DNA of 50,688 nt from Flavobacterium tructae (GTDB lineage Bacteria; Bacteroidota; Bacteroidia; Flavobacteriales; Flavobacteriaceae): NCBI RefSeq assembly GCF_002217475.1, contig NZ_MUHH01000039.1, positions 1-50,688 of the forward strand, given 5' to 3'. A model generated the notes under the pieces. It was given only the letters and a program-made list of their open reading frames with translations, ran no database searches and was not told the DNA's origin. Made by a program: the position numbers and the translations under genes. Below, piece by piece: positions 36,415-45,882 of the stretch (its first letter is position 1; each line of letters starts with the position of its first letter).

Positions 36415-36954
36415 ATGACTACACATTTAGCACTTTTACGCGGGATCAACGTTTCCGGTCACAACATGATAAAAATGGAAGCTTTGAAAATAATGTTAGA
36501 AAACATGGGCTTTCAAAACGTACGCACTTATCTGCAGTCCGGAAATGTATTTGTGGATACAGAAGAAGAAAGTGCTTCAAAAGTAGGTTTTATGATCAAA
36601 CAGGAGATTTTTAAAGTTTTCGGACATGAAGTTCCTGTGATTGTAATTGCTAAAGAAGACCTGGAATTGTGCTTTTCCAATAATCCATTTTTAAAAGAAA
36701 AAGATATTGATATCAAGAAACTTTACATTGTTTTTGTTTCGATTGCTTTGAAAAAAGAAAGCATACACGATTTAAAAATCAGTCAATTTAAGCCTGATGA
36801 AGCTAGTATTGATGAAAACCGTATTTATATTAAGTATGATATAGGTGCCGGAAAGACAAGATTAGAACTGAAATACATTGAGAAAAAACTAAATGTAATA
36901 GGAACAATGCGTAACCTGAATACTGTTACCAATTTGCTGAACATGTATGTTTAG
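36415..36954 (+). CDS. DUF1697 family protein
   Basis: A 179-residue soluble protein that matches the DUF1697 family: it begins HLALLRGINVSGHNMIKMEALKIMLENMGFQNVRTYLQSGNVFV, the conserved first block, followed by a helical middle and a C-terminal GTMRNLNTVTNLLNM, the conserved last block. The family is widespread and has no established biochemical role. It has its own promoter element, and it ends at a long imperfect inverted repeat shared with the convergent gene at 37101. Another open frame (36396-36614) overlaps it and is not coding. Confidence 0.88.
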   Translation: MTTHLALLRGINVSGHNMIKMEALKIMLENMGFQNVRTYLQSGNVFVDTEEESASKVGFMIKQEIFKVFGHEVPVIVIAKEDLELCFSNNPFLKEKDIDIKKLYIVFVSIALKKESIHDLKISQFKPDEASIDENRIYIKYDIGAGKTRLELKYIEKKLNVIGTMRNLNTVTNLLNMYV

Positions 36955-36959
36955 ATCTT

Positions 36960-37103
36960 TAGATTATTAGAATGTTAGATTATTAGATTCTTGGACCTTG
37001 ACTGAAGAAAAAAGAAAGACAGAGTCCCGAGAGGACTAGTTTTTCATAATTTATTCCTAATAAGATCTAAGCTAGTCTAACAATCTAAAAATCTAACAAT
37101 CTA
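36960..37103. repeat. Long imperfect inverted repeat at a convergent junction
   Basis: Arms 36960-36986 and 37077-37103 pair with 4 mismatches in 27 bp; they are built from the word TTAGATTnTTAGATT. The right arm runs into the stop codon of the minus-strand gene at 37101. Probably a bidirectional terminator. Confidence 0.6.
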
Positions 37104-37604
37104 TTCTCTCATCCATTTTAGCATCGTCGGAAAAGCCGGTTTTCCTTCTTTAGTGGCGCTATCACTACCTAAAGTAAGACCGATCCACTCAAGAAAAGGC
37201 AGGCCAATAAAATTTCCTGAAGTAAAATTAGAGATCAGCCATTCAGAATCATTTTTATAACCATCGGGGTGAAAAACCAGCTCGATTGGTAATTTTAAAT
37301 ATAAACATGCGGCAAAAGACCATAAAATAGCAGCCATTTCTTCCGCTTCAGTGGGCCAGTTGGAGGTTATTTTTTCGGTTCCGACGAGTTTTCTGTCGGA
37401 AGGACTGGTTACAGCAAGATGCCCCGCTTCGTGCAAAATATCACCCGGATATAATAATTTATCATAATCAATAATAACACAGTTCGGACCTAAATCTAAA
37501 CCCGGCAGAAAAGTATCATTTAATTCCTTTTCAATTACATCTATTCCAATTTCAGTAAGAAAAGATAAAATTTTCTTTATTTCTGAATTTTCTTTCGTGA
37601 ACAT
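37101..37604 (-). CDS. Small HEAGH-motif putative metallopeptidase
   Basis: A 167-residue protein. Residues 58-62 read HEAGH, the HExxH zinc-binding motif, in GDILHEAGHLAVT; a downstream EAEEMAAILWSFAACL supplies a candidate third ligand (a Glu near 86-89). No signal peptide or membrane helix is visible, although WSFAACLYLKL is hydrophobic. The rest (PTMLKWMRE end, LPFLEWIGLTLGSDSA) is not recognised. It follows the PP-loop gene by 9 bp, so the two are likely one transcript. Peptidase activity is inferred from the motif; substrate unknown. Confidence 0.7.
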   Translation of the reverse strand: MFTKENSEIKKILSFLTEIGIDVIEKELNDTFLPGLDLGPNCVIIDYDKLLYPGDILHEAGHLAVTSPSDRKLVGTEKITSNWPTEAEEMAAILWSFAACLYLKLPIELVFHPDGYKNDSEWLISNFTSGNFIGLPFLEWIGLTLGSDSATKEGKPAFPTMLKWMRE

Positions 37605-37613
37605 ATTCTCGTT

Positions 37614-38351
37614 TTAAATCAAATCACAATACCAAAATCCATAATCAAAAGCATCGCTGGAATTGGTGTCACAAGCAGTGTTTGAGGTTTCCTGAGTTTT
37701 AGGTTTTTCATACTTGCGGTAAACGATTTCTCCAATTTCAAAAGAAACAGGCTCTGAGAAAATTGGCCCATCAAAAGTAAAAGTATGAAATTCACCATTT
37801 TCACCGCAAACATCTACGTTTTCAGGTAAGTCGTTAATGAAATCCTGATCGATAATTCTTCCCACAAAACTTTTATCTAAAAACCGTTCGTTTACACATA
37901 CCACAATCGTTTTAAATCCAAGGGCAATGAATTCTTGTATTAAATCCTGAGTCGGAATTTTCCAAAGAGGAAATACACCTTCAAAACCTATTTTAACCAA
38001 TTGAGCCTCACGATACTTTCGTAAATCTTCCAGAAAAATATCCCCAAAAATGGAATGTGTAATTCCCTGATTTTTTAATTCAGCTAAGGTTTCATTCATT
38101 ACACCTTCGTAAATCTCCATCGTAGGCATTTCCGGGATTTGCATGATTTTCAAAGGCAAACCCAGACTTTTTGCTTGTGCTTCCAACAGTTCTACACGAA
38201 CACCATGCATTGAAATTCGCTGGTATTGTTGATTAACACTTGTCAGTAAACATTCAATTTTAAAATCAGGATTTTGTAAAATTTTATAGAGAGCAAGAGC
38301 AGAATCTTTTCCGCTGCTCCAGTTAAATAGAGCTTTTTTAGGTATTGGCAT
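37614..38351 (-). CDS. PP-loop ATPase, Dph6-like (diphthine-ammonia ligase family)
   Basis: A 245-residue alpha-hydrolase of the PP-loop type. I start at ATG 38351 (MPIPKKALFNWSSGKDSALALYKIL), because it leads straight into the ATP-binding SSGKDS motif; an extension to 38447 would overlap the divergent gene. Later motifs SILxGDIFLEDLRKYREAQL-like (GDIFLEDLRKYREAQLVKIG) and CGENGEFHTFTFDGPIF match Dph6-type enzymes. Bacteria lack diphthamide, so the true substrate differs from that of the eukaryotic protein and is not known. Upstream of, and likely co-transcribed with, the HEAGH gene. Confidence 0.85.
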   Translation of the reverse strand: MPIPKKALFNWSSGKDSALALYKILQNPDFKIECLLTSVNQQYQRISMHGVRVELLEAQAKSLGLPLKIMQIPEMPTMEIYEGVMNETLAELKNQGITHSIFGDIFLEDLRKYREAQLVKIGFEGVFPLWKIPTQDLIQEFIALGFKTIVVCVNERFLDKSFVGRIIDQDFINDLPENVDVCGENGEFHTFTFDGPIFSEPVSFEIGEIVYRKYEKPKTQETSNTACDTNSSDAFDYGFWYCDLI

Positions 38352-38412
38352 GCTGTTGTAATTTTGTATGGTAAACTTACAACTTTCATTCGATTTGTTT
38401 GTCAAACCTTTG

Positions 38413-38420
38413 TAACTTTG
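38413..38420 (+). promoter_or_regulatory. -7 element of the aminopeptidase gene
   Basis: TAACTTTG matches TAnnTTTG, 26 bp before ATG 38447. It also lies downstream of the ATG at 38399, so the longer reading is excluded. Confidence 0.6.
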
Positions 38421-38446
38421 GAATTTCGCCCTCAATTTTGGTTCCA

Positions 38447-40519
38447 ATGAAATATACTCTCTTATTTTTTACCGCTTTTACTTTTGCGCAGCAAACACAA
38501 TTTGTTGATTTTAAAACCGTCTCCGGACAATTGACTGTAAATTCTGTCGAAAAAACAATTTCAGGTACAGTCGATTATCAATTTGAGATTCTGAAACCAA
38601 TTGATACGATCAGGATTGATGCAAAAAATATGGCATTTTCTAATGTTCAGATAGATAACAGAGAAGCTGTTTTTATAAGTACAGATAAAGAACTGAAGAT
38701 TGTCGGTAATTTCCAAAAGGGAGAAAATCATCTTACTTTTCAATACAGCGCCAAACCAAAACAGGCCCTGTATTTTGTGAATATGGACAACTCAGAAGTA
38801 CAAATCTGGACACAAGGGCAGGGAAGGTATACCAGCAATTGGTTTCCAAGTTTTGATGATGTAAACGAAAAGGTCGTATTTAGTTTAGGAGTAACATACG
38901 ATAGTACTTATCAGGTCATTTCGAATGGTATTTTAGAAAGTAAAAAAATAAACACCAATCAAACACACTGGCAGTATAAAATGGATAAACCAATGAGTTC
39001 TTATCTTCTGATGCTTGCCATAGGAAAGTATGATAAAAGAGAGCTAAAGGCAAAATCCAGAATCCCGTTAGAGTATTATCTGGAAAACAAAGATGCAGAT
39101 CGTTTTGAACCAACTTACCGTTACTCCAAACGTATTTTTGATTTTTTGGAGAAAGAAATAGGAGTTAAATATCCATGGGAAATCTATCGCGAAATTCCGG
39201 TACGTGATTTTTTATATGCCGGTATGGAAAACACTACTTCAACGCTTTTTGCTACCCGTTATGTCGTGGATTCTATCGGTTTTGAAGATCGAAATTACAC
39301 CAATGTAGACGCACATGAATTAGCACATCATTGGTTTGGTGACCTTATTACAGCCGAAAGCAGTACACATCATTGGCTTCAGGAAGGTTTTGCTACTTAT
39401 TTTGCAGCTCTGGCCGAAAGAGAAATTTATGGCGATGATTTTTTCTACTCCAAATTATACGATACCGCACAACAGATAAAATTTGCCTCCAGAACCGATT
39501 CTATTCCGGTTTTAAATGCAAAAGCAAGCTCTTTGACTTTTTATGAAAAAGGAGCCTGGGCATTATTTGTACTACATGAATCTATTGGCGATAAAGCATT
39601 CAAAAAAGCAATAAAGAGTTATCTTAAAAAATACGCTTATCAAACGGTAAATACACAAAATTTCTTTGATGAAATAAAAAAGGTCTCTGACTTTGATTTG
39701 GATAAATTTCAGAAAACCTGGTTGGAATCAATTGTTTTTGATACAGCAACGGCCAATACTTTATTGAGTAAAAACAAATCGATTCAGGTTCGATTAGAAG
39801 TTGATAAATTAAAAAAAACAGCTTTAGCAGAGAAAGAATCATTTTTAAGTAAAACTTTAGATTCAGATATTTACTCTTCTGTAAAAGAAGCTATTGTTAA
39901 TCAATTAGAAAATGAAAAGTACGAATCAAAGAAAGCATTATTATTGCAAGCTCTGAAAACTAATGACCTTCAGGTTCGGCAGGAAGTTGCCGCTTCTTTG
40001 ACTAAAATCCCCGAAGACTTTAGGGTGGAATATGAAAGCTTGCTTGACGACAAATCATATCAAACACAAGAAGTTGCTTTGTATTGGTTATGGAGAAACT
40101 TTCCCGAACAGCGTACCCGATATTTGGATAAATCAAAAAATTGGGTTGGTTTCAACGACTACAATTTAAGAACACTGTGGCTTTCATTAGCACTTTCAAC
40201 ACCTAATTACGCAAATGATTCAGAAGTCTTAATTTCAGAGTTAATAGCTTTTTCTTCTGCAAAATATGAAGCTACAACCAGACAAAATGCTTTAGAAAAA
40301 CTGATTGCTTTTAAGATCATCAATGATGCTGTTTTAACGAACTTAGTTTCCGCTACAACTCATCACATGTGGCAATTTTCAAAGTTTGGGAGAGATACAA
40401 TCCGACTTTTGCTAAAAAATACAGATTTGCGTGCTTCGTTTGAAAGAATTTTGACTAATTTAAACCCCGACGAACAATTTCAACTAAAACGTTTGTTGGC
40501 AGAGGAAGTAAAAAAATAG
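38447..40519 (+). CDS. M1 family zinc aminopeptidase, exported
   Basis: A 690-residue exported aminopeptidase. ATG 38447 gives a signal peptide MKYTLLFFTAFTFAQQ; the frame is open 16 codons further, but the promoter element lies between. The M1 signatures are all present: the exopeptidase motif AGMEN (about 258-262), the zinc site HELAHHWFGD (HELAH 290-294) with the third ligand Glu 19 residues on (WLQEGFATYF), and a downstream Tyr region. The C-terminal part (about 430-690) is helical, HEAT-like. It cleaves N-terminal residues from peptides, probably in the periplasm. It stands alone on its own promoter, divergent from the PP-loop gene. Confidence 0.92.
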   Translation: MKYTLLFFTAFTFAQQTQFVDFKTVSGQLTVNSVEKTISGTVDYQFEILKPIDTIRIDAKNMAFSNVQIDNREAVFISTDKELKIVGNFQKGENHLTFQYSAKPKQALYFVNMDNSEVQIWTQGQGRYTSNWFPSFDDVNEKVVFSLGVTYDSTYQVISNGILESKKINTNQTHWQYKMDKPMSSYLLMLAIGKYDKRELKAKSRIPLEYYLENKDADRFEPTYRYSKRIFDFLEKEIGVKYPWEIYREIPVRDFLYAGMENTTSTLFATRYVVDSIGFEDRNYTNVDAHELAHHWFGDLITAESSTHHWLQEGFATYFAALAEREIYGDDFFYSKLYDTAQQIKFASRTDSIPVLNAKASSLTFYEKGAWALFVLHESIGDKAFKKAIKSYLKKYAYQTVNTQNFFDEIKKVSDFDLDKFQKTWLESIVFDTATANTLLSKNKSIQVRLEVDKLKKTALAEKESFLSKTLDSDIYSSVKEAIVNQLENEKYESKKALLLQALKTNDLQVRQEVAASLTKIPEDFRVEYESLLDDKSYQTQEVALYWLWRNFPEQRTRYLDKSKNWVGFNDYNLRTLWLSLALSTPNYANDSEVLISELIAFSSAKYEATTRQNALEKLIAFKIINDAVLTNLVSATTHHMWQFSKFGRDTIRLLLKNTDLRASFERILTNLNPDEQFQLKRLLAEEVKK

Positions 40520-40614
40520 CAATTTTTAGTAGTAATAAAAACAGAGTGGAGTAATTGTAAAAAAGTACAATTGAATATTTAACTCCTAACTTAAAACGCA
40601 CAACTTAAAAAAAT

Positions 40615-41514
40615 ATGAGAGCATTGGTTATTTCTGGTGGGGGAAGTAAAGGAGCATTTGCCGGCGGTGTCGCACAATACCTGATCGAAGAGAAGAATCA
40701 TGAGTATGATTTGTTTATTGGTACTTCGACCGGTAGTTTGCTAATACCTCATTTGGCCTTAGGGCACATTAAGAAAATTCACTCTGTTTATACCAATGTT
40801 ACCATGGCCAGTATTTTTAATATTTGTCCATTTGTTGTGAAAAATAAGGACGGAGTAGACATTGTAACCATAAATCATTTTAACGTATTACGTCAGTTTT
40901 TCAAGGGAAAACGTACTTTCGGTGAAAGTAAAGGTTTAAAGAGGTACATAAAGAACAATTTTTCTATATCAGATTTCAATAAACTAAAAAAACTGGACAG
41001 TGACATTGTTATAACAGTAACTAATTTTACCAAGAATGAGGCAGAATACAAATCAGTGAAAGATTGTACTTATGAAGAATTCTGTGAATGGTCCTGGATT
41101 TCCAGTAATTATGTCCCTTTTATGAGTCTTGTTGAGAAAAACAACTACGAATACGGGGATGGAGGTTTTGCAAGCTTAGTTCCAATCCGTGAAGCCATTA
41201 ATCGCGGGGCAACAGAAATTGACGTTATTATTCTGGAAACTGAGGTAAATATGGATAAAACAGTTATCGGTAAGAATCCATTTTCTTTAATGATCGATTT
41301 GTTCCGAATTGCTTTAGATCAGGTCGAAAAGCATGATATTACTATTGGGAAGCTTCTGGCAAACAATAAAAATGTAAAACTTAATCTCTATTACACCCCA
41401 ACAAAACTAACCGATAATGCCCTTATCTTCAATCAGGAAGTCATGAAAGAGTGGTGGGAACAAGGCTATGAATATGCCCAGAATAAATCTGAAGTTATGA
41501 GTGATAACAGATAG
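40615..41514 (+). CDS. Patatin-like phospholipase
   Basis: A 299-residue serine lipid acyl hydrolase. The oxyanion loop GGGSKGAFAGG (8-18), the nucleophile elbow GTSTG with Ser38, and the catalytic Asp in YGDGGF (Asp182 of the DGG) form the Ser-Asp dyad of patatins. No signal peptide; probably cytoplasmic or membrane-associated. The C-terminus (about 230-290) is helical and may help bind membranes. It is followed by a convergent gene across a word-repeat hairpin. Substrate and role (lipid turnover or effector) cannot be told; no defence partner is adjacent. Confidence 0.88.
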   Translation: MRALVISGGGSKGAFAGGVAQYLIEEKNHEYDLFIGTSTGSLLIPHLALGHIKKIHSVYTNVTMASIFNICPFVVKNKDGVDIVTINHFNVLRQFFKGKRTFGESKGLKRYIKNNFSISDFNKLKKLDSDIVITVTNFTKNEAEYKSVKDCTYEEFCEWSWISSNYVPFMSLVEKNNYEYGDGGFASLVPIREAINRGATEIDVIILETEVNMDKTVIGKNPFSLMIDLFRIALDQVEKHDITIGKLLANNKNVKLNLYYTPTKLTDNALIFNQEVMKEWWEQGYEYAQNKSEVMSDNR

Positions 41515-41547
41515 TCTTTCTTAGACTTCTTAGTTTGTTAGACTAAC

Positions 41548-41650
41548 TTAGATTATTGGATCTTTAGATTATTGGATTATTCGAAAGACAAAAAAACTCA
41601 TCATAAGGTTTAACTTCAAAATCTAATACTCTAAAGATCCAGCAATCTAA
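41548..41650. terminator. Long imperfect hairpin at a convergent junction
   Basis: Arms 41548-41578 and 41620-41650 pair with 4 mismatches in 31 bp; built from TTAGATTATTGGATC words. It lies between the patatin stop (41514) and the convergent stop at 41655, so it may end both transcripts. Confidence 0.6.
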
Positions 41651-41654
41651 GAAT

Positions 41655-42176
41655 CTAGAAAAGTTCCGCTACTTCATTCTTGATATACGCCAAAGCTGCA
41701 TTGCTTGGGGATTGTTTCTCTAATAAATCATTTAAAATTACTTCACGCAATTTATCAGCACTGTCTACACGATCGCTCATAGCAGTCTTACGGATGATTT
41801 GTATGGTTGAATTTTTTGCTGTGGTAATAATGGTCCAGCATTCATCCGACATATAAATTTGTTGGGTTAAATTGTGCTCAAACTCTTGTTCGATCTGATC
41901 GATCACAAAATTCTCGTAATCGTGTTTTTCATTTGAGATAGGAGCGATTCGGATCAGTAATTTGGTCAGATTGATACGCTCTAAGTATAAAGTCATACGC
42001 TCGTAAGCTTGTAAGCGTATAGGCAAAGATTCTTTATGTGCTTCTTTGTTTAGTAAAAAATTACGCTTTTTATCGAAATTCTTAATGTGCAGTTCAAAAA
42101 AACTGTAGGCAACAAATCCGGTAACGACAGCAGGTAAAGTGTAACTGGCTAATTCTATAATTCTTGTAAAATCCAT
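41655..42176 (-). CDS. Single-pass membrane protein of unknown function
   Basis: A 173-residue protein with one N-terminal membrane helix (about 8-28, LASYTLPAVVTGFVAYSFF), then a basic region (KNFDKKRNFLLNKEAHKES) and a helical cytoplasmic domain (LQAYERMTLYLERINLTKLLIRIAP, FEHNLTQQIYMSDECW). The layout is that of a conserved Flavobacteriia protein family that I cannot name with certainty. It has a TATTTTTG promoter element at 42194-42201 and is divergent from the TauE gene. No function claimed. Confidence 0.75.
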   Translation of the reverse strand: MDFTRIIELASYTLPAVVTGFVAYSFFELHIKNFDKKRNFLLNKEAHKESLPIRLQAYERMTLYLERINLTKLLIRIAPISNEKHDYENFVIDQIEQEFEHNLTQQIYMSDECWTIITTAKNSTIQIIRKTAMSDRVDSADKLREVILNDLLEKQSPSNAALAYIKNEVAELF

Positions 42177-42193
42177 TGGGTTTAAATTTTTAG

Positions 42194-42201
42194 CAAAAAT
42201 A
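42194..42201 (-). promoter_or_regulatory. -7 element of the 41655 gene
   Basis: The minus strand reads TATTTTTG, matching TAnnTTTG, 17 bp before the ATG at 42176. Confidence 0.5.
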
Positions 42202-42256
42202 TACTTTTCGAGGAGAAATCCACTTTAAAATTATTGTAATAAACAAACTGGAAGCA

Positions 42257-42264
42257 TACTTTTG
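42257..42264 (+). promoter_or_regulatory. -7 element of the TauE/SafE gene
   Basis: TACTTTTG, matching TAnnTTTG, 36 bp before ATG 42301. Confidence 0.5.
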
Positions 42265-42300
42265 TGATGAGATTTTAAAACTACTTCAAATACAGCCTGA

Positions 42301-43068
42301 ATGGACACCTACATTATAATTTTACTTTGTTTAGCTGCTTTTGCGGCAGGATTTATTGATGCTATAGTAGGTGGAGGCGGATTAATTCAAACACCAATGG
42401 GTTTGATTCTATTGCCAAATTTACCGGTTTCTACCGTTATAGGTACTCTGAAGTTACCCGCTTTTACCGGAACTTCTTTTGCAGCCTTTCAATACCTCAA
42501 AAAAGTTGTAATTCAATGGAGACTTTTAATAATTATGATGTGTTTAGCTGTTCCCTCTGCATTTCTGGGTTCTACGCTGCTAACTTACGTCAGTAATGAT
42601 TTTATGAAACCTCTTTTATTGGTTGTGTTATCACTTTTACTGATTTATACTTATGCCAAGAAGAATTTCGGACAACACGAAGCTAAAGATCATTCGGCCG
42701 GAATACAAATATTATATGCCGTTGTTATCAGTATAATTGTTGGTTTTTATGATGGCTTTATCGGTCCCGGAACCGGAAGTTTTTTTGTGGTTTCTTTTAT
42801 AGCGCTTTTAGGATTTGATTTTCTTCACGCGTCTGCAAATGCCAAAATGGTAAATCTCGCTACCAACTTCGGTTCGATCTGTCTCTTTATGATAAAAGGA
42901 AAAATAATCTGGACAATCGCAATTCCTATGGCGATAAGCAACGGACTCGGCGGGTGGCTTGGTGCAAAACTCGCCATTAATAAAGGAAATGGTTTTATTC
43001 GCGTTTTCTTTTTAGTGGTAGTAATTGGTACGTTAATCCGATTTTCTTACGATGTCTTCTATAAATAG
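42301..43068 (+). CDS. TauE/SafE-family membrane transporter
   Basis: A 255-residue inner-membrane protein with about eight hydrophobic helices in two related halves. Family marks: AAFAAGFIDAIVGGGGLIQTPMGLILL in the first half and SIIVGFYDGFIGPGTGSFFVVSFIALLGFDFLHASANAKMVNLATNFGS in the second, the G(F/Y)xxGxxGxGxG pattern repeated in both. The family includes sulfite, sulfonate and sulfolactate exporters (TauE/SafE). No sulfur gene is nearby, so the substrate is open. It is transcribed from its own promoter and followed by a pair of word-repeat arms before uvrD. Confidence 0.9.
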   Translation: MDTYIIILLCLAAFAAGFIDAIVGGGGLIQTPMGLILLPNLPVSTVIGTLKLPAFTGTSFAAFQYLKKVVIQWRLLIIMMCLAVPSAFLGSTLLTYVSNDFMKPLLLVVLSLLLIYTYAKKNFGQHEAKDHSAGIQILYAVVISIIVGFYDGFIGPGTGSFFVVSFIALLGFDFLHASANAKMVNLATNFGSICLFMIKGKIIWTIAIPMAISNGLGGWLGAKLAINKGNGFIRVFFLVVVIGTLIRFSYDVFYK

Positions 43069-43075
43069 GTGCTGA

Positions 43076-43277
43076 GTTGCTAAGATTCTGAGGGTCTAAG
43101 TTTTTCGTTGGTTTTCGTTTCTAATAAATAACTATTAATAAATTTCATACATTATAATAACTAATTCTCTTGAAAGTTTAGATAAACATGCTCACTAAAT
43201 AGGTTAGTGCCTGATAATCTATATTATTAGAAAAACAAAAAACTTAGTACCTCAGAACCTTAGATTCTTAGTAGCTT
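43076..43277. repeat. Inverted word-repeat pair before uvrD
   Basis: Left arm 43076-43105 (GTTGCTAAGATTCTGAGG... type) and right arm about 43238-43277 are reverse complements except for a 9-bp insertion in the right arm, 130 bp apart. The genes on both sides read in the same direction. Possibly a remnant of a repeat element or the terminator of the TauE gene. Confidence 0.45.
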
Positions 43278-43294
43278 ATTAAAGCTATAATTCT

Positions 43295-43302
43295 TAATTT
43301 TG
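43295..43302 (+). promoter_or_regulatory. -7 element close to the uvrD start
   Basis: TAATTTTG, matching TAnnTTTG, ends 7 bp before ATG 43310. Transcription should start almost at that ATG. Either the message is leaderless or translation begins at the in-frame ATG 43325. Confidence 0.4.
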
Positions 43303-43309
43303 CATCACT

Positions 43310-45661
43310 ATGGAGAAAAATTTCATGCAAAAGTACATTGACCAGCTCAATGAAGCGCAACGACAGCCTGTTTTGAAAAAAGACGGGCCAATGATTATTA
43401 TTGCTGGTGCAGGTTCGGGAAAAACCCGTGTTTTAACAATTAGAATTGCTTATTTAATGGCTCAGGGTATTGATGCTTTCAATATCTTGTCGCTTACTTT
43501 TACGAATAAAGCAGCCCGTGAGATGAAGCACAGAATCTCTGATATTGTGGGAGCTTCTGAAGCAAAAAACCTCTGGATGGGAACTTTTCACTCGATTTTC
43601 GCACGTATTCTTCGCGCAGAATCAGATCACCTGGGTTATCCTTCTAATTTTACGATTTACGACTCTCAGGATTCTGCCCGACTGATTTCTTCTATTATCA
43701 AAGAAATGCAGCTGGATAGGGATATTTATAAACCAAAACAGATTTTAGGTCGTATATCAAATTACAAAAACAGTCTGATTACAGTTAAAGCCTATTTCAA
43801 TAATCCTGAATTGGTTGAAGCCGATGCCATGGCAAAAAGACCGCGTTTAGGAGAAATTTATCAGCAATACGTTGAGCGCTGTTTTAAGGCCGGCGCTATG
43901 GATTTTGATGATTTGTTATTGAAAACAAATGAGTTATTGACCAGATTTCCTGAAGTTTTAGCAAAATATCAAAACCGTTTTCGTTATATTCTGGTGGATG
44001 AGTACCAGGATACGAACCACTCTCAATACTTGATCGTAAGAGCGTTATCTGATAAATTTCAGAATATTTGTGTGGTTGGAGACGATGCTCAGAGTATTTA
44101 TGCTTTCCGTGGAGCGAATATCAATAATATTCTGAACTTCCAGAAAGATTACGAAGGCGTAATCATGTTTCGTTTAGAGCAAAACTACCGTTCTACCCGA
44201 AATATAGTGGAAGCAGCAAATACGGTGATGGAACACAATAAAACCAAACTTGATAAAGTAGTTTGGACAGCAAATGATTTTGGCGGAAAAATTAAAGTCC
44301 ACAGAAGTTTAACAGATGCTGAAGAGGGACGATTTGTGGCCAGTACGATTTTTGAACAAAAGATGCAAAACCAACTGCATAATGGTTCGTTTGCAATCTT
44401 GTACCGTACCAATGCACAGTCACGTGCAATGGAGGATGCACTTCGTAAACGAGATATTCCGTATCGAATTTACGGCGGTTTATCCTTTTATCAGCGCAAA
44501 GAAATTAAAGATGTTTTGTGCTACCTTCGTTTGGTAATCAATCCGAAAGATGAAGAGGCATTGATTCGTGTAATCAATTATCCGGCACGCGGAATTGGAG
44601 ATACAACTGTTGAAAAACTTACGATTGCGGCAAATCATTACAAACGTTCGATATGGGAAGTAATGGTTAATATTGATAAAATCGATCTAAAATTAAATGC
44701 CGGAACAAAGAACAAAATTAGAGATTTTGTTACGATGATCCAGAGTTTTCAGGTTATTGATCAAAATCAGGATGCCTTTTATGTTACAGATCATGTCGCT
44801 AAGAAAACAGGACTTGTTCAGGAATTAAAAAAAGATGCCACACCGGAAGGAATGGCTAAAATTCAAAATATTGAAGAGCTTTTAAATGGTTTAAAAGATT
44901 TTACTGAAGGACAAAAAGAGGTTGATGGTGCAAGAGGAGCTTTGTCTGAGTTTATGGAAGATGTGGCACTGGCTACAGATTTAGATAAAGATACTTCTGA
45001 TGAAGATCGTGTGGCGTTAATGACGATTCACCTTGCTAAAGGACTTGAATTTCCCCACGTTTTTGTAGTAGGAATGGAGGAAGATTTGTTCCCAAGTGCG
45101 ATGAGTATGAGTACGCGAAGTGAATTGGAAGAAGAACGTCGTTTGTTTTATGTAGCGCTTACTCGTGCTGAACATCAGGCTTATTTGACCTATGCGCAGT
45201 CACGTTACCGTTGGGGAAAACTGACCGACAGTGAACCATCTCGTTTTATTGAAGAAATTGACGGGCAGTACCTGGAATATTTAACACCAGCCGAAACCAA
45301 CTATCGCTACAAATCTCCAATTGATGGAGATATTTTTGGAGATATCGATAAGTCGAAACTGCGATTGGTGAAACCTGTAGGAAGTACACCCCCTAAACAT
45401 GTTACAGCCAACGAGCCAAAATCGGATTTGAATATTCGAAAATTAAAACCCGTTACTGGTACCAGTCCAAACAATGGAGCTGCCAATTTGTTTGATAATA
45501 AGCTCACCATTGGAAATATTGTGATGCACGAACGTTTTGGGAAAGGTGAAATCGTCAACATGGAAGGTATTGGTGCTGATAAAAAAGCTGAAATAAAATT
45601 TGAAGTAGGCGGAATCAAGAAATTGTTGTTAAGATTTGCTAAATTAGATGTTGTGGGGTAA
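43310..45661 (+). CDS. uvrD: UvrD/PcrA-type superfamily 1 DNA helicase
   Basis: 3'-5' helicase of nucleotide excision repair, mismatch repair and displacement of RecA. Motifs in order: Q-motif LNEAQRQPV; Walker A IIAGAGSGKTRVL (30-42); Ia SLTFTNKAAREM; motif II FRYILVDEYQDTNHSQY; III VVGDDAQSIYAFRGANI; IV FRLEQNYRSTRNI; V VALMTIHLAKGLEFPHVFVVGMEEDLFP; VI EERRLFYVALTRAEHQAYLTYA. The C-terminus (about 735-783, GNIVMHERFGKGEIVNMEGI) is the Tudor-like domain that in PcrA and UvrD contacts RNA polymerase. Length 783 is normal. ATG 43310 or the in-frame ATG 43325 may be the start, since the promoter element ends 7 bp before 43310. Confidence 0.93.
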   Translation: MEKNFMQKYIDQLNEAQRQPVLKKDGPMIIIAGAGSGKTRVLTIRIAYLMAQGIDAFNILSLTFTNKAAREMKHRISDIVGASEAKNLWMGTFHSIFARILRAESDHLGYPSNFTIYDSQDSARLISSIIKEMQLDRDIYKPKQILGRISNYKNSLITVKAYFNNPELVEADAMAKRPRLGEIYQQYVERCFKAGAMDFDDLLLKTNELLTRFPEVLAKYQNRFRYILVDEYQDTNHSQYLIVRALSDKFQNICVVGDDAQSIYAFRGANINNILNFQKDYEGVIMFRLEQNYRSTRNIVEAANTVMEHNKTKLDKVVWTANDFGGKIKVHRSLTDAEEGRFVASTIFEQKMQNQLHNGSFAILYRTNAQSRAMEDALRKRDIPYRIYGGLSFYQRKEIKDVLCYLRLVINPKDEEALIRVINYPARGIGDTTVEKLTIAANHYKRSIWEVMVNIDKIDLKLNAGTKNKIRDFVTMIQSFQVIDQNQDAFYVTDHVAKKTGLVQELKKDATPEGMAKIQNIEELLNGLKDFTEGQKEVDGARGALSEFMEDVALATDLDKDTSDEDRVALMTIHLAKGLEFPHVFVVGMEEDLFPSAMSMSTRSELEEERRLFYVALTRAEHQAYLTYAQSRYRWGKLTDSEPSRFIEEIDGQYLEYLTPAETNYRYKSPIDGDIFGDIDKSKLRLVKPVGSTPPKHVTANEPKSDLNIRKLKPVTGTSPNNGAANLFDNKLTIGNIVMHERFGKGEIVNMEGIGADKKAEIKFEVGGIKKLLLRFAKLDVVG

Positions 45662-45763
45662 AAGAGTATAGAGAAAAGATGATAGAAAATAGATTTTTAA
45701 AGAAATTTAATTTTTTACAACTGGATTCGATTTTCAACCCTAACAATTTTACGTTACTTTTCA

Positions 45764-45781
45764 AAAGGATAAAGATCCTTT
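45764..45781. terminator. Small hairpin after uvrD
   Basis: AAAGGAT / ATCCTTT with a 4-nt loop. It is 103 bp past the uvrD stop, without a strong T-run; a weak candidate terminator. Confidence 0.3.
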
Positions 45782-45882
45782 AAATTTACTATAATTGTAA
45801 TGTTGTTGTTTTGTTTTAAAAACTTAAAAAGAACTAAAGATCAGTCTTTGTTCTATAATCTAAACTTCTTTATTCAAAAAAA

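Noticed and set aside
36955..37103. TTAGATT word repeats as a possible CRISPR array
   Set aside because: The words are 7-8 bp, imperfect and without unique spacers of even length; they form a single hairpin instead.
40615..41514. Patatin phospholipase as a CBASS-type effector
   Set aside because: No cyclase or ubiquitin-like genes adjoin; the surroundings are core genes.
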